NCBI GenBank assembly: GCA_022925895.1
Contig: JAKSYS010000185.1
Coordinates: 29,785 to 93,784, forward strand
Direction of reading: 5' to 3'
Source of the DNA: Fragilaria crotonensis
Lineage: Eukaryota; Bacillariophyta; Fragilariophyceae; Fragilariales; Fragilariaceae
DNA length: 64,000 nucleotides
Shown: positions 41,869-53,658 of the stretch, piece by piece
How positions within the stretch are numbered: position 1 is the stretch's first letter
Layout of the letters: every line of letters begins with the position of its first letter
Notes under the pieces: generated by a model
The model's input: the letters and a program-made list of their open reading frames with translations, nothing else
Told to the model about the DNA's origin: nothing
The model's database searches: none
Program-made: the position numbers and the translations under genes

Positions 41869-43903
41869 TTAAAACGAGGTGTCTGGGGGTGCTGTTGCCC
41901 TGCTCTGGTTGCGGGCGTATTCCTGTTCGAATCTGTACCGATCCTCATCGTCGTCGTAGCCAGTACTTGTGTAAACGTCATCATCGTCCGACCGGAAACC
42001 CGACGCGAACGACCCATCATCAGGATCAGTGTCACGAATGTGGCCTGTGTAAGAACGTTCCACGCCTTCATCGTAATCGTCATCGTCCACGTCACGATCA
42101 TCCTTGTAATTGCTTTCGTCGTCCTCAAGCTCGTCAACGGCCAAAAAGGAAGAGCGTAACATGATCATCAATGTTCCCATGAAGCCAACCACCAGGAATG
42201 CTATGTCGAATAGACAGACATAATGTTAGAATAGAGTACGAAAAGAAACCATGACAGTAATACAAATTGCAATTCAACGTACCTGCAAACGTCCAGGTGA
42301 CGCCTTTTATGGAATAATTGCATGTTCCATCGTAGACTGTGGATGTATAGATAGGCACCAGATTATCGCAACTCAAAAGCTGTATCGTTTCTTCGGAACT
42401 GTTCTTCAAAATCCCCAGGTTGGTGGACATTTGTCCAGTCAGAGCAGCGATTTCTCGAATGTTACCACCACACACTAGTTCCAAGCGATCCAATCCAATG
42501 GTATTAATTGATGCATCGAGGGTGGCAACTTGAATATCGGCGTTGGCAATTTGTTCAGCGTAGCCCTCAATGAAATAAAAGGGGTTGCCGGATGCGTCTG
42601 TGCACTGATTCGTGTAGTACTTAATGGCCTGGTATAGCACATCCGATGTACTGTATCCTTGATTGATCAAAATGGCATCGACGGATTCGTTGGGTGTCAT
42701 AGTGGTACCACCCGAGCAGAAGTCTGCAAGCAAACAATGTAAGAATTCTTGATCGAGAATGGCAAAATAATGTGTGCACTGCATGTCGGGAATGGTACGA
42801 AAGCCGCCGCCACGTACCTGCGTTGCCAACGGCCGCCAAGGAAACGGCAGAAGCAAGGCCGATCGAGAAGATTGTCATAACGATAAGTAGTGGTGTGAGG
42901 AACCAGCTGAGAATGCATTCGAAAACCTCATTGGATACATAGCATGTTGCCATAAGGACTCCGACAAGCATGAACGAAGGGACCAGTATCCAAGGAATGA
43001 GAATGAGCAACGATTGCCAATCGTAGATAGCAATGTTGTTTGTAGCGGTGTCAATATCTTCCGTTAGCGCCTTGGCAGTGGCGATACCTTTTTGAAGACT
43101 CTGCAAGTCCCCACTGACGAAATCATTAAGTTGCTGTAGCAAATCAATGGCTGTTTGTGCCTGCGCTTCGAGGTCAATGTCAAACAGCTCTTGCAGACTA
43201 TTCGAATTAGGGCACAAATTTCCCAGGTTTTCAATTAGAGTGGTACGAATAGTTTTGGAACTGTCACCCACTACTTGTAAAGAGGATGCAATACGTTCCG
43301 CGCTGGATACGATTCCAGAAATTTCCTGGGGGAAGGTGAAAAAGAAGTTAGATGTAAAGGTTGGGTCCAGTATTTTTGAGCAAGGCATGTTAGAATGGCC
43401 ATGTGCCATGTATGTACTCCGAGTAGCACTAAACTCCATTCGTAAGTACTCCAGTACAAACGTCAACAGTACACAAACTGTCGCCGGTCCATGATTCAAA
43501 AATGCCGCGATTGGTACAGGACAGTCCAATACACAAACATGCACCACCACCAGAAACAACTTACTTGGTTGCTATTGTCGACAGTTGTGAGAGTGTCTTG
43601 CAAGTTTGTAATCCCTTCCGTCACCAACAAGATTGTAAATAGCATGGATAAGACCGCCGCCAGCGAAAAGACAATGCGGACGTGCGACGCTCGGGTGCGA
43701 TTGGTGAATCGATGGCCGGCTAGAAATCCAGCACCTGGGGTGCATTTCAGAACCAGTAGAATAATGAACCAAATAACAAATACCGTCAATAGAAAACAAC
43801 CAATAAAGAGCAAACCTTGTGCATAATCCGATACTTCTTGTTGATTGGAACTAAAGAGATCAGAGAAATCCGAAGAGTGACTGAAGCGTGGAACGGAACG
43901 CAT
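41869..43903 (-). CDS. Tweety/prominin-like five-pass membrane protein, paralogue 2
   Basis: Four exons: 43903..43565, 43325..42818, 42723..42283 and 42200..41869. Introns of 239, 94 and 82 bases all have GT-AG ends (GTAAGT, GTACGT, GTACGT donors). The coding total is 1,620 bases, an exact multiple of three, giving 539 residues. One N-terminal helix (DYAQGLLFIGCFLLTVFV), a second near residue 85, a Cys-containing loop, paired helices, ADFCSGG, a second Cys-rich loop and a last helix (AFLVVGFMGTLMIML) match paralogues 1 and 3. The tail is acidic (RDVDDDDYDEG). A further 5' exon is possible, since paralogue 3 has one before the equivalent RSxP motif. A membrane scaffold or anion-channel-like role is only a guess from topology. 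Confidence 0.8.
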
Positions 43904-46103
43904 ATATGTAGTTTCTGGTACCTGTCGTTTACATGTGAGATGTGAGATTACGGATTAGCGACATTGCAATAGACAAAGCAAGGACGCAGCTTGAAGGAGT
44001 GAAGGTACAGAGTAATGCCGCAGTGCATTATGTGCAATGCCTTGTCTTATGAGCTTGGACACGGACATGGACATGCGAATCATCATGGAAGCATACACTG
44101 TACATGTTCTTCAATCCTGCCAGTGACTCACATCTTGATACGGCACAAACTTTACTGTGCTACCGAAGCCTCCCCCTGTAGTATTCGTTGTCGACATGAT
44201 TTTGTTGCAGCAATGACCTTTCAGTAATCAGCAATCAGCAATCTCAAATGGTAGATCGGGAGACGGCGGCAGGGCGAAACAGCAAGATTGATGAAGTATT
44301 ATAAAATGTCAGCAAAGAGGTGAACAAGCGCGTTCCAACCAATCACGAAACTTGAGTCCAAACTTCAAACCTTGTTCGTGGAAGGTTGAACTGTGTGTGG
44401 ACTTGAAGGCAGTCGTCGTTCCGACAAAAAGGGAATGCGCAACAACGCAAGGTGAGCTGCCCATGCGTTTTAGTATACCTACAGTGTCACTCGTACTGGT
44501 CTACTACCGGTAGAGTAATGGAGTACTACTGTACCAGATTATTACTGTTGCAATGAATGCTCTGCTGCAAGCCATATGTCATACACGACTTGTCGCTCAT
44601 TTCTGACGACTCCACGAATGACAACGAGGCCGCCAACCACCAAACCGTTAAAGAGAAAAACATATTGTCCCATCAATTCCATACATTTCAGTTTTTTGTT
44701 CATCAACGTCACCATTTCGTTGGTATTCAGCAAAACAATCCAATTTACAAACCTTAATTCGTACGACAAGAGGACCTTGCAAAAGTCATTCCCGCGCATT
44801 GTTAGATGGGACTCGTCAGAATATGTGTTTCAAAGTTTGAAGTGGTGGTTCATGCATGTATTACAATTCCCAATGCTAGTCAGACGCCCCTTCAATAATC
44901 GGAGTATTACGTATGGAAACTAGAAACACATACTCCAAATTCCAAATACTTCCTTCCGATGGGTGGACTGAACGTCATACACAGTGTTACTAACAGAGTG
45001 CCATTTTCGTCTGTACTCAACTTCAGTACATGTCGACTGTTTGTTCTTGGCGCCATTTCTCTAAAGTGAAACAGGGTTTTGAAATTGCAGCCAAGCGGAG
45101 CACATATTAACACACAAAGAAATGGATTGAAAGGACACAAAAAAATGTTTAAAAATATAGCTTTTTATAGGAAGACATGCCAAGCTTGTTTCCCACATAA
45201 TGAGTCAGATCGTATTCCCGCCCCAATTATGTTTGCCCTCAACGGCAGATGCTCCCATTACTTTTGGAGTTTGCAGTTTGCACTACGCGGTACTAATACA
45301 CCTGTACTGTACTACTTGTACTACATGTGCAACAACGCCAATTTAGTCGTGACGAAAGCCACCATTCCGTCACATTGGCACAGCCAAGTGCTGGCAGGTC
45401 GCAGGTCGCAGGGTCGAAGTCCAAATCGTTGGACCATCGTTATTGAGCGTCAGACATCACACTACGTGTACCGGTATAGTACCTGGTAGTACGACTCATT
45501 CATCCACGTTTGACAAGGGAACACGCGCGCGATTTTTCTCTCCAGTCGTGCGTCCCTCCTCGTTCCGCCATGTTTCGAGCACACACCCGATCCGATGTAG
45601 ACATCCTACTGATCACCAACATGATCTTATGTTGGATACTATGCATCACATCAAAGGAATGAAGTGTCTACAGTCTACAGTACGAATTTGACATGGTGAT
45701 GAGTGGCAAGAAACTACTCAGCACTACGGGTATTCGTCATTTTTGAAGACTATTGAACTCAGAGTAGGACCAACAACAATATACCAAGGGCTGAGAGTCC
45801 CGTCCTCCAAATGATAAACTGACGAAGGTCAACGTATTGGACGGCTGATTATACTGTCTAATACACACCTGCAAAGTCTTGACACGTGCGGCTGTCTATT
45901 CTGCTGTTCAATGTAGGACTAGACGCCAAGGGCACCCCCGTTCATCAATTATTCAAAGTAATCGGCAGAGCATTTGAGAGTCGATTAGGAAATCGTCACC
46001 AAACGAATGAATGAACATGATGTTCCTCATAATATTGATACTTCAAACTATGATAATCAGTTCGTTTTAAGACTCAATAGGAACTTGAGCAGCACGCCTG
46101 CAA
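43904..46103. other. Intergenic region, no gene recognised
   Basis: Only short frames without domains. The palindrome ctaccggtag occurs at about 44508 within GTAC/TACT-rich sequence. The 5' part should hold the promoter of the minus-strand membrane protein gene. Confidence 0.5.
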
Positions 46104-48676
46104 TCAATTAACCTGTGCAGGAAATTTTCTTTTCCAATTAAAGAAAAACTTGAATGGATTTCGACGCTTCTTTCGAACCGCCACTGGCTCTTCGGCCGAT
46201 GTACAGTTTCGTTTGCATTCTTCTTCGAGGGCTGCAACCTTGGCCTGAAGCTCTTCTACAGATATTGTCGATGCGTGCAACTTATCGCCGCACGCCTTCT
46301 TTTTGAAGATTTCATCCTTCACGTCCGACTTGCAGTGCTTCCAAACTGCAGTCGTGTCAGCGTGCGCAAGTTGGGTCTCGCGCAAGACCTGCTTCAACGA
46401 GTTCATTTCCGACTCCTTGCTCGCAACAACATCCTGTAACGGAACCAGGACACTGGTGCATGCCTGTACTAGATCTCGATTGCACTCGCCTTCAAGGGCT
46501 GCAACCTTGGCCTGTAGCTCTTCCACAATTATTGTCGATGCGTGCAATTTATCGCCACAAGCCTTCTTTTTGAAGATTTCATCCTTCACGTCCGACTTGC
46601 AATGCTTCCAAACTGCAGTCGTGTCAGCGTGCGCAAGTTGGGTCTTGTGCAAGAGCTGCTTCAACGAATTGATTTCCTGTTTATCCCTGGCCGAATTCTT
46701 CATCAACGCATCGATTTCCGACTCCTTGTTCGCAACAACATCCTGCAACGGCTCCAGAACCCCAGCGCATGTTTGTGATTGGTCTCGATTGCACTCGCCT
46801 TCGAGGGCTGCAAACTTGGCCTGGAGCTCTTCCACAATTATTGTCGATGCGTGCAATTTATGGCCACAAGCCTTCTTTTTGAAGATTTCATCCTTCACGT
46901 CCGACTTGCAATGCTTCCAAACTGCAGTCGTGTCAGCGTGCGCAAGTTGGGTCTTGTGCAAGAGCTGCTTCAACGAATTAATTTCCTGTTTATCCCTGGC
47001 CGAATTCTTCATCAACGCATCGATTTCCGACTCCTTGTTCGCAACAACATCCTGCAACGGCTCCAGAACCCCAGCGCATGTTTGTGATTGGTCTCGGTGC
47101 ACTCGCCTTCGGGGCTGCAACCTTGGCCTGGAGCTCTTCTACAATTATTGTCGACGCGTGCAACTTATCACCGCATGCCTTCTTTTTGAAGATTTCGTCC
47201 TTCACGTCCGACTTGCAATGCTTCCAAACCGCAGTAGTGTCAGCATGCGCAAGTTGGGTCTTGTGCAGAGATGCTTCAACGAATTGATTTCCTGATTATC
47301 CTGGCCGAATTCTGCATCAACGCATCGATTTCCGCCTCCTTGCTTGCAACAACATCCTGCAAAGGCACCAGAACCCCAGCGCATGATTGTTCTAGATCTC
47401 GATTGCACTCGCCTTCAAGGGCTGCAACCTTCGCCTGTAGCTCTTCCACAATTATTGTCGACGCGTGCAACTTATTGCCACACGCCTTCTTCTTGAAGAT
47501 TTCGTCCTTCGTCCGACTTGCAATGCTTCCAAACCGCAGTAGTGTCAGCATGTGCAAGTTGGGTCTTGTCTGAAACTGCTTCAGCGCATTGATTTCTTGT
47601 CTATCCTTGGCCGAATTCTGCATCAACGCATTGATTTCCGACTCCTTACTTTCAATATTGACCTGCAGCCTTACCAATTCGCTTGATCCTGCGGGCTCGT
47701 CACGTTGGCACTCAGCTTGCAGTGCTGTAAGATTTCCTTGAAGCTGCTCGACTATTCGTTCTAGGGGATACAGCTTACTGCCACACGCCTTCTTTTTGAA
47801 GATTTCATCCTTGACATCCGACTTGCAGTGTTTCCAATCGGCAGTGGTGACTTCAAGTTTGGAGGTAGTGTCTGCAAGCAATCGCTTCATGGTCATAATA
47901 TCTCGTTGGTACTGGATGGAATCCTTTTCAAGGTTGGATATTTGTGATTGGTACTCCTGCGCACCCTTTTGCAGATCAATAACATGAAGTCTGTATTTTT
48001 CACTTTCGTCCTTGGATAATTGTAATTCGTTCACTAGTTGCTTGTTTTCGTCAAGCAGTCCTTTCATTTTGTTTTGCAAGTCGGTAATTTGTCGATGTAG
48101 CTCCTCCATGTCCTTGGTTGGCACACCAGTACTAGCGCCGTTTGTGCCATTTGCCGCGCGGCAGGCATCTTCGGTTAAAGGCTACTGTCGACCATGTCGC
48201 CTTGCAGAGTGTCAAGTCCTGAATCAAATAACACTCGTTGCCAGAACAGGGTGACATGCCGCAGATGCTGTAGCTCAACCCAATCACCCAAACATTGCCA
48301 AAGTGGAAAAGATGTAAATGGAGAGACACCACTTTTCTCGGATATTCAAGTTCCCAACGTTGCTCAGAGCGTTCCAAGTCTTGCGACGACGGGAGACCTC
48401 TGTTTTGACAATGAGCGCATTCTTCGATGAGGTACTTGTAATTATTGAGTCATCTCGAGCTTCCGAAACTTTAGTCATGACTTGAAGAGGAGTATTTGTC
48501 GTTTTCTGTTTCTTTTCCGCATAGCCTTCCGCTCCAGAAGGTCTCTTATTCTTCATGAATTCATCCATCTTTGTGCCTTTCCCTGGAAGTATCAACGAAT
48601 TCTTCTGGCGATGTTGATGTTGTTGCTGCTGCTGCTGTAATGGAGTTCGTCTCTTGGTTCTCGTATCCACAACCAT
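46104..48676 (-). CDS. Membrane-anchored coiled-coil protein with about 102-residue tandem repeats, several frame breaks
   Basis: Starts at ATG 48676 with a Gln-rich, basic N-terminus (KRRTPLQQQQQQHQHRQ). A hydrophobic stretch (CLSIYIFSTLAMFG) then a Cys-containing region suggest a type II anchor. From about 48130 downstream the protein is coiled coil (MEELHRQITDLQNKMKGLL). It then carries five to six repeats containing KSDVKDEIFKKKACG and EELQAKVAALEGEC. The C-terminus is basic/aromatic (RKKRRNPFKFFFNWKRK). Frame breaks of one or two bases occur near 48288, 48177, 47510, 47270-47300 and 47096-47115, the last three inside the repeats; several change homopolymers. The remaining repeats, 46104-47096, are in frame for 338 codons. 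Function unknown; a tether or scaffold is plausible from architecture. Confidence 0.6.
46275..47800. repeat. Coding tandem repeat, about 303-309 bp unit
   Basis: The same anchor (gtgcaactt/gtgcaattt followed by cgcc and tgccttcttttt-type sequence) recurs at 46275, 46542, 46851, 47158, 47465 and about 47768. Spacings are 267, 309, 307, 307 and 303. The 267 unit lacks 14 codons in frame, whereas 307 implies missing single bases. Confidence 0.9.
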
Positions 48677-48959
48677 TACGAATCAGGTATTGCTGAACTT
48701 GTATAGCTGCAAACAGATCGCGTCTGGTGGCTGGTTGTATCTTCGTTGTCGTATGTTAAACGACAGGTGTAACGAAATAGTTGTGAATGTGTTGCCAAGG
48801 CAAACGTCCATCATTCCCAGTGTCGTACTCAGAGTGTATAAAATATAACTGTAACGGTCACTTTTTGGTTCGACCAATTGGAGTCGAGTCCAGGTTCGAA
48901 TCACTCGAATCACGTGTCGAACAATGGTCGAATCGGGATTTATCTGCGCACGACGTTCA
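48677..48959. other. Short region between the coiled-coil gene and the transposon block
   Basis: Probable promoter side of the coiled-coil gene; no further feature seen. It ends with the tca duplication at 48957-48959. Confidence 0.5.
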
Positions 48960-48971
48960 GGCCCACCCTTA

Positions 48972-49740
48972 GAGCATCCTCACCGCTGGAGCTAAATCTG
49001 AATCGGACAAATTGGTCTCGCGCCCTTAGAAACCTATTTTGGACATATTTGTGGTATCTTTCTCGCACCGCTTTCATAATTTTTTCGAGCAGCAGGATTA
49101 AAATCTGACACGCACTCTGTAAATTAGACTGCTTTTTCTGTACGACGCGGTGGTAATGGAATGTGGAACTTGCGTTGTATGCACTACCTTTACCTGGAGT
49201 AAGTAGTACTACCAGTACCGGTAGTGGCATCAAGAAATTCTACAAAATCATGGAAGAGGACAGGCGAGAAAAAACCGGCAAAGCACCAAAGCACCTCTTG
49301 TTGGGTGTTATACGACTAGTAGAAACCCTAGTAGAGTACCTGTACTACTGGTACCAGAAGAAATCTGCTTGTGCCGGATCTCGTCATTGTTTCCATGGTG
49401 TCATCATCCTCTTCCGAGATGATGTCAATTTTTCCAATCAGATGACAGACAAACTGACATGAGTCACGGTGTGCATCGGCATCCGTGATAAAATTCTATT
49501 GGTTAATGTTTTATTCGAATGGGTCAAATAGGACAAAACGAGGGGCGCGAGAATCTGGCGCCGGCGCCAGAATTCATCGATTTTGCTGAATTCTGGCGCC
49601 CCAATTCAGATTTCGCGCCCCTCGGGCGCGAAATCTGAGGTATCGAGCCCAAGCGGTGCCATGCATTTTGGACAAAATTGTCGACGCAAATGGTCCTATC
49701 GGGTCATATCTCAGATTTAGCTCCAGCGGTGAGGATGCTC
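48972..49740. mobile_element. 769 bp MITE with perfect 30 bp TIRs inserted in the left end of another element
   Basis: Perfect inverted repeats of 30 bases at 48972-49001 and 49711-49740, starting GAGCATCCTCACCGCTGGAG. TTA target duplication at 48969-48971 and 49741-49743. Same end motif (GAGCATC) and target as the elements at 26524 and 27990, so PIF/Harbinger-like. The interior contains the repeat shared with 30920-31065 and a GC-rich palindrome (ctggcgccggcgccag) near 49555. Confidence 0.92.
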
Positions 49741-50049
49741 TTACGGTAGTGAAAAGTTGAGATGAAAAACTGACCCCCCAACTTTTTTTTAGAATATACT
49801 GCTTCCCCGGCCTTATCGTGAACGCAGAAAAAGTTGTGCTTTCCGGGTATTTTTTGTCCTTACTGTCGCATTTTATTCCATACTACGAACTCCAGTACTA
49901 TTATTAGAGGCAATTCCACTACAAGCCGTCATTGCTGGTGACCATAGCGATACTGCCAACATCATCGTTGAAGGCGAGTGATTACAACAAGGTACTGTAG
50001 TGGAAAACAATACACAAGTAGCATTTAATTTTTCAGGAGTGTCGCCATC

Positions 50050-50620
50050 ATGGTTGCTAGCATCGTCGTCGTTGCTACCGTCTAGTGTCGCCGTTGTCGC
50101 TGGTGTTGTCGTCGTCGCGAGGTCTAGTGTCATTAGTGTTGCCGTCGTCTTGTCGTCGTTAGCGTCTAGTGTCGCTTGCGTCGTCGTCGTTGACGACGTC
50201 TAATGTCGCCGTCGTCGACAACGCCAAGTGTCGCCGTCGTCTTCGTCGTTGCAAGGTCTACCGGTAGTGTTGTAGTCGTCGCTGTCATGGCTGCTACTCT
50301 AGTCGCAGTCGTCTTCGTCATCGCTAAGATCGCTCGTTGTCGTTGCTAGCGCCTCTCGTCGCCGTCGTCGTCTCTAGTCGCCGTTGTCGTCGCTTGTCGT
50401 CATCGTCGCGAATTATAGTGACACCGTCGTCGTCATGGTCGCTAGTGTTGTCGTCGCCGACGACATCAAGTGTCGCATCTCTACTCGCCGTCGACTTCGT
50501 TGTCGCTAGTGTCGTCGTTGTCATCGAAGATGTCTGGTGTTGCCGTCACTAGTGTCGTCGTCGTCGCCGTCGCCGTCGCGAGGTTAAGTGTCGCCGTTGT
50601 CGTCGTAGACAACGACAACG
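50050..50620. repeat. Degenerate GTC/GCC triplet tract inside the TIR element
   Basis: Irregular tandem blocks of gtcgccgtcgtcgtt-like sequence separated by agtgtcg or tctagtgtcg. Several frames on both strands are open only because of triplet bias and are not genes. Confidence 0.8.
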
Positions 50621-50907
50621 CTTGACATGACACCTACATACATTTACTCGAATGGTGTGACAACTTGACACTTGGCGACAAGATCTCGTTTCACGCAGCG
50701 ATGATTCAATCGACTCGAAGATCTCAACTTTTCATCGAAAAGTTGCTGTTAAAGTTGGGCCCCAACACAAGCAACTTTCGATGAAAAGTTGAATCGAACA
50801 ACAGTTTTTCATGCAACTTTTCACCCATAAGGCCGGTCAACACGAAAAAAAAAGTTGGGGGGTCAGTTTTTAATCTCAACTTTTCACTACCGTAAGGGTG
50901 GGCCTCA

Positions 50908-53658
50908 AGTACTACATCTTCAGAGCGAGGCGATGCTATCGAGTCGACAGTACCTCTGACGTATCTTGAGTGCTGTCTCCTCGCATGATATGTTCTGTAG
51001 ACCTAAGTGCAACCAGTACGATTATCCATCAAAGGTCAACATGCATGATCACAATATGATGATTTGTTGTCAGGAATCCTCTTCTGACAGCACATCTAAA
51101 TTCTACCACCAAGCATGCGATGACAATGTTTCTTGGATTAAGCAGCAGATGACAAATTAGGGCGGATCTCTGCAGGATACAAAGGCTGCCATCATTCGGT
51201 AGTTAACTTGTTTTTCCATATGTTTGGGCCTGCTGGCACCAGTTTACAAGCTATATCGAGCTATTTAACCTCCTCCAGCAAGCAATTGCTGCTTGCTTTT
51301 GGTTCTCTTCAAGAAAGTGTGTGTAGTCGTCACACAAGAAGGTTGTTTTGGTAGTGGTAGGTACCCCTGTTAGCTGCTGGTGTCTTGTTCATGAAACATG
51401 ATGACAAGTTCAGGATGGGACAATCATCTACGCATCTTTATGCAACAAAGTAGCTACTTCTCCGGTGGCCATCACTGTTAATGTGCTCTTGTATCACTAT
51501 GAAGAAGCAGATTGACAACACCAATTAAAGAAAAAGACGAGGATTCTAGCAGGCTCCCTGATTCCATTGGCAGAATAGACTGCACGTATTGCTAATGGAA
51601 AAGTTGCATTGTTTCCGGGGCATGTTCCAAGTCTGGAGGTACTAGTACTAAGTCTGGGTGTGCTATTGTACAGAGCTAGCTACTCATCTCTTTCCACATG
51701 GTTATCCTTGAACTACTTAAACCCGCAATAGGAAGGCAGATGTGTTCTGTGACAGAGCACTTGAGCATGTGGTTCATCCTGAAGGGAAAGGAAGCTTATT
51801 ATATCTTCAATAGCAGAAGAAGGCGATGCTGCAGAGCAGCTGTAAGAAGACAGCTATAGTATGTGGACACGTGATTATTGTAATGTTTGACTCATGGTAA
51901 CGGATGCTAGGGAATTAGTTAGGAAAACTGGAGCAGCCAGAGTGCACAGTAGGTGCTGACGTATACTAGACATTACTGTGGACAAAAGGGATTGATAGAA
52001 CGGCGGCGGTATTGGGGGTTTAGGGGAATATAGCCTGAGGTGTACTGGGTAGCATACAGAAACTATGCAGTGACAAGTTGTTGCTTTAATCCTTGAGAGG
52101 ACGCGTAGAAGCAATTTCAGTCACTTAAAGCCAGCATTGCTTGTTGGTGACAGCAGGATTATTTGATTTGATCATCCAGCATGGCAGCACAAAGTAATTC
52201 TGAAAACAGGCAACAAGAATGACAGATGGATGTCATAAAAAAGTCTCAAGATATCTTGTTGAATGATAAGAGTTGCCTCCAAAATACTAGCCTGTTGACT
52301 TGAACCAGAGTTGGAAGTGAGGAGTTAGTTCCAGCGCTTTCATAATTCCAGTGCTGAGTACTAGGCCTGAAGCACCCTTGTGACTCGGCCCACGTAAGCA
52401 GTAGTAGCTCACCGGATCCGATTATCGGCAGGCGAAATGGAATCATCCAGTGACGAGTGTTGGTGTAGCCCCTTGCTGGAGTCTGGGTATCACGGTGTCG
52501 TTGTATTGAAGGAAAGCACAGACCGTACGTGCCGTTAGTGGAACTTCAACTTTGGATACCCGGTTTCAATAAGCAATTCCTATGTCGACCAATACAGGGC
52601 TCTAGCTAGAATGACTTGAAGTCGGAGTTGGCCTACTAGACTGCAAGTTGAACATCAAAGAAAGATGGACATTGAACTCTGTTTTTTTTTGGCACTACTA
52701 CTCTATGGTCTACAAAGACCTCCCTCTCTCTTAGTTCTGCAGTACTCCAGTAGACCACAATGCGCTCCAGTTGTGGTATAGCGTGTGTAATAGATAGGGC
52801 AGCCCTTATGGCAAACTCGTTCACTTCTGATCAGAACACTGGAATTTCAATTCGAGTATGACCCCAAACAATGACTTCGCTGTTGCAAGCTTTGTTACGT
52901 TGTGGAAGTGTGAATGAAACCTTGCCCAGGACATCCAGAAACGTCATGATGCTCAGAAGACAATAAACGTTTCAAATACTATCCGCAATTGGATGCCGTA
53001 CTATAAGAAGGGTAAACTAAGTTCTATTGTCAGACATGTCAGTTCCAGCGCGATCCTCTGAAACGTTTTCAATCGGAGTATTCCCCTTCACGAAAACACA
53101 TGTAGCTTTGACGTTTTGGCGACATAAGTCTGGCATGTCATTCCTTGTTTGTGATAGTGAAAAGTCCTCTGCGTGCTCGAAATTAGCTCCTGCGTTCGTC
53201 GTGGTACAATATACAAAATGGGCAATACTGATTTTCGCGGAGACATTTGCGTCAGGAAGGTCCGGCCACGCACCTCTGCTTGGTATTAATTGCATGTAGA
53301 AGCTACGAGAAGAAACGTCATTTTACCGGACCTCCCAGTACTCGTGAGTTCAGTAGGATTTTGTCCATTTTTCTGCCGGACGCACTGTACTTACAAGATT
53401 CCTTGTCCTGGACTTCTCCAGTTCTGTGGACTTCGTCTGCTGATTCCTACAGTCTGCCATAGTGCCGCATGTTTGCAACATGAGTTTAGGCTACGCGTCA
53501 TCTACGCGCGATCAATCTGCCACATAGACGTCTCGGACAGCGGAGTGTGGGCACAATAGTAATGAAAAGCACCTTTGCATTTTCGGTTTTTCAATCCAAC
53601 CACGGTAGAGTATACGTTTCATCAAGCGTTCATTAACACCTTGTTGTCAAAAGTCATC
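50908..53658. other. Long region without recognisable genes
   Basis: Frames here are 90 codons or shorter, without domains. The stretch ends with the 5' flank of the kinase gene. I see no inverted or tandem repeats of note. Confidence 0.5.

Larger units (their letters stand above)
48960..50904. mobile_element. TIR element with GGCCCACCCTTACGG ends, split by a younger MITE
   Basis: Right end 50852-50904 is the inverted complement of the left end, which is in two pieces: 48960-48971 and 49744-49793. Over about 59 bases only one position differs. Flanks are tca on both sides (48957-48959, 50905-50907). Removing the inner element and one TTA copy leaves about 1.17 kb. The interior is GTC/GCC triplet-rich and non-coding. 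The ends resemble those of the element at 26752-27531. Confidence 0.87.

Noticed and set aside
46303-47295. Plus-strand 330-codon ORF opposite the coiled-coil gene
   Set aside because: A shadow of the tandem repeat. The minus strand has heptad-like coiled-coil sequence and the N-terminal extension.
46275-47800. CRISPR-like array from evenly spaced repeats
   Set aside because: Units of about 305 bp are coding tandem repeats in a eukaryotic gene; no short repeats with unique spacers.
49873-50552. Val/Ser-rich plus-strand and Thr/Asp-rich minus-strand ORFs
   Set aside because: Explained by the GTC/GCC triplet tract inside a TIR element.
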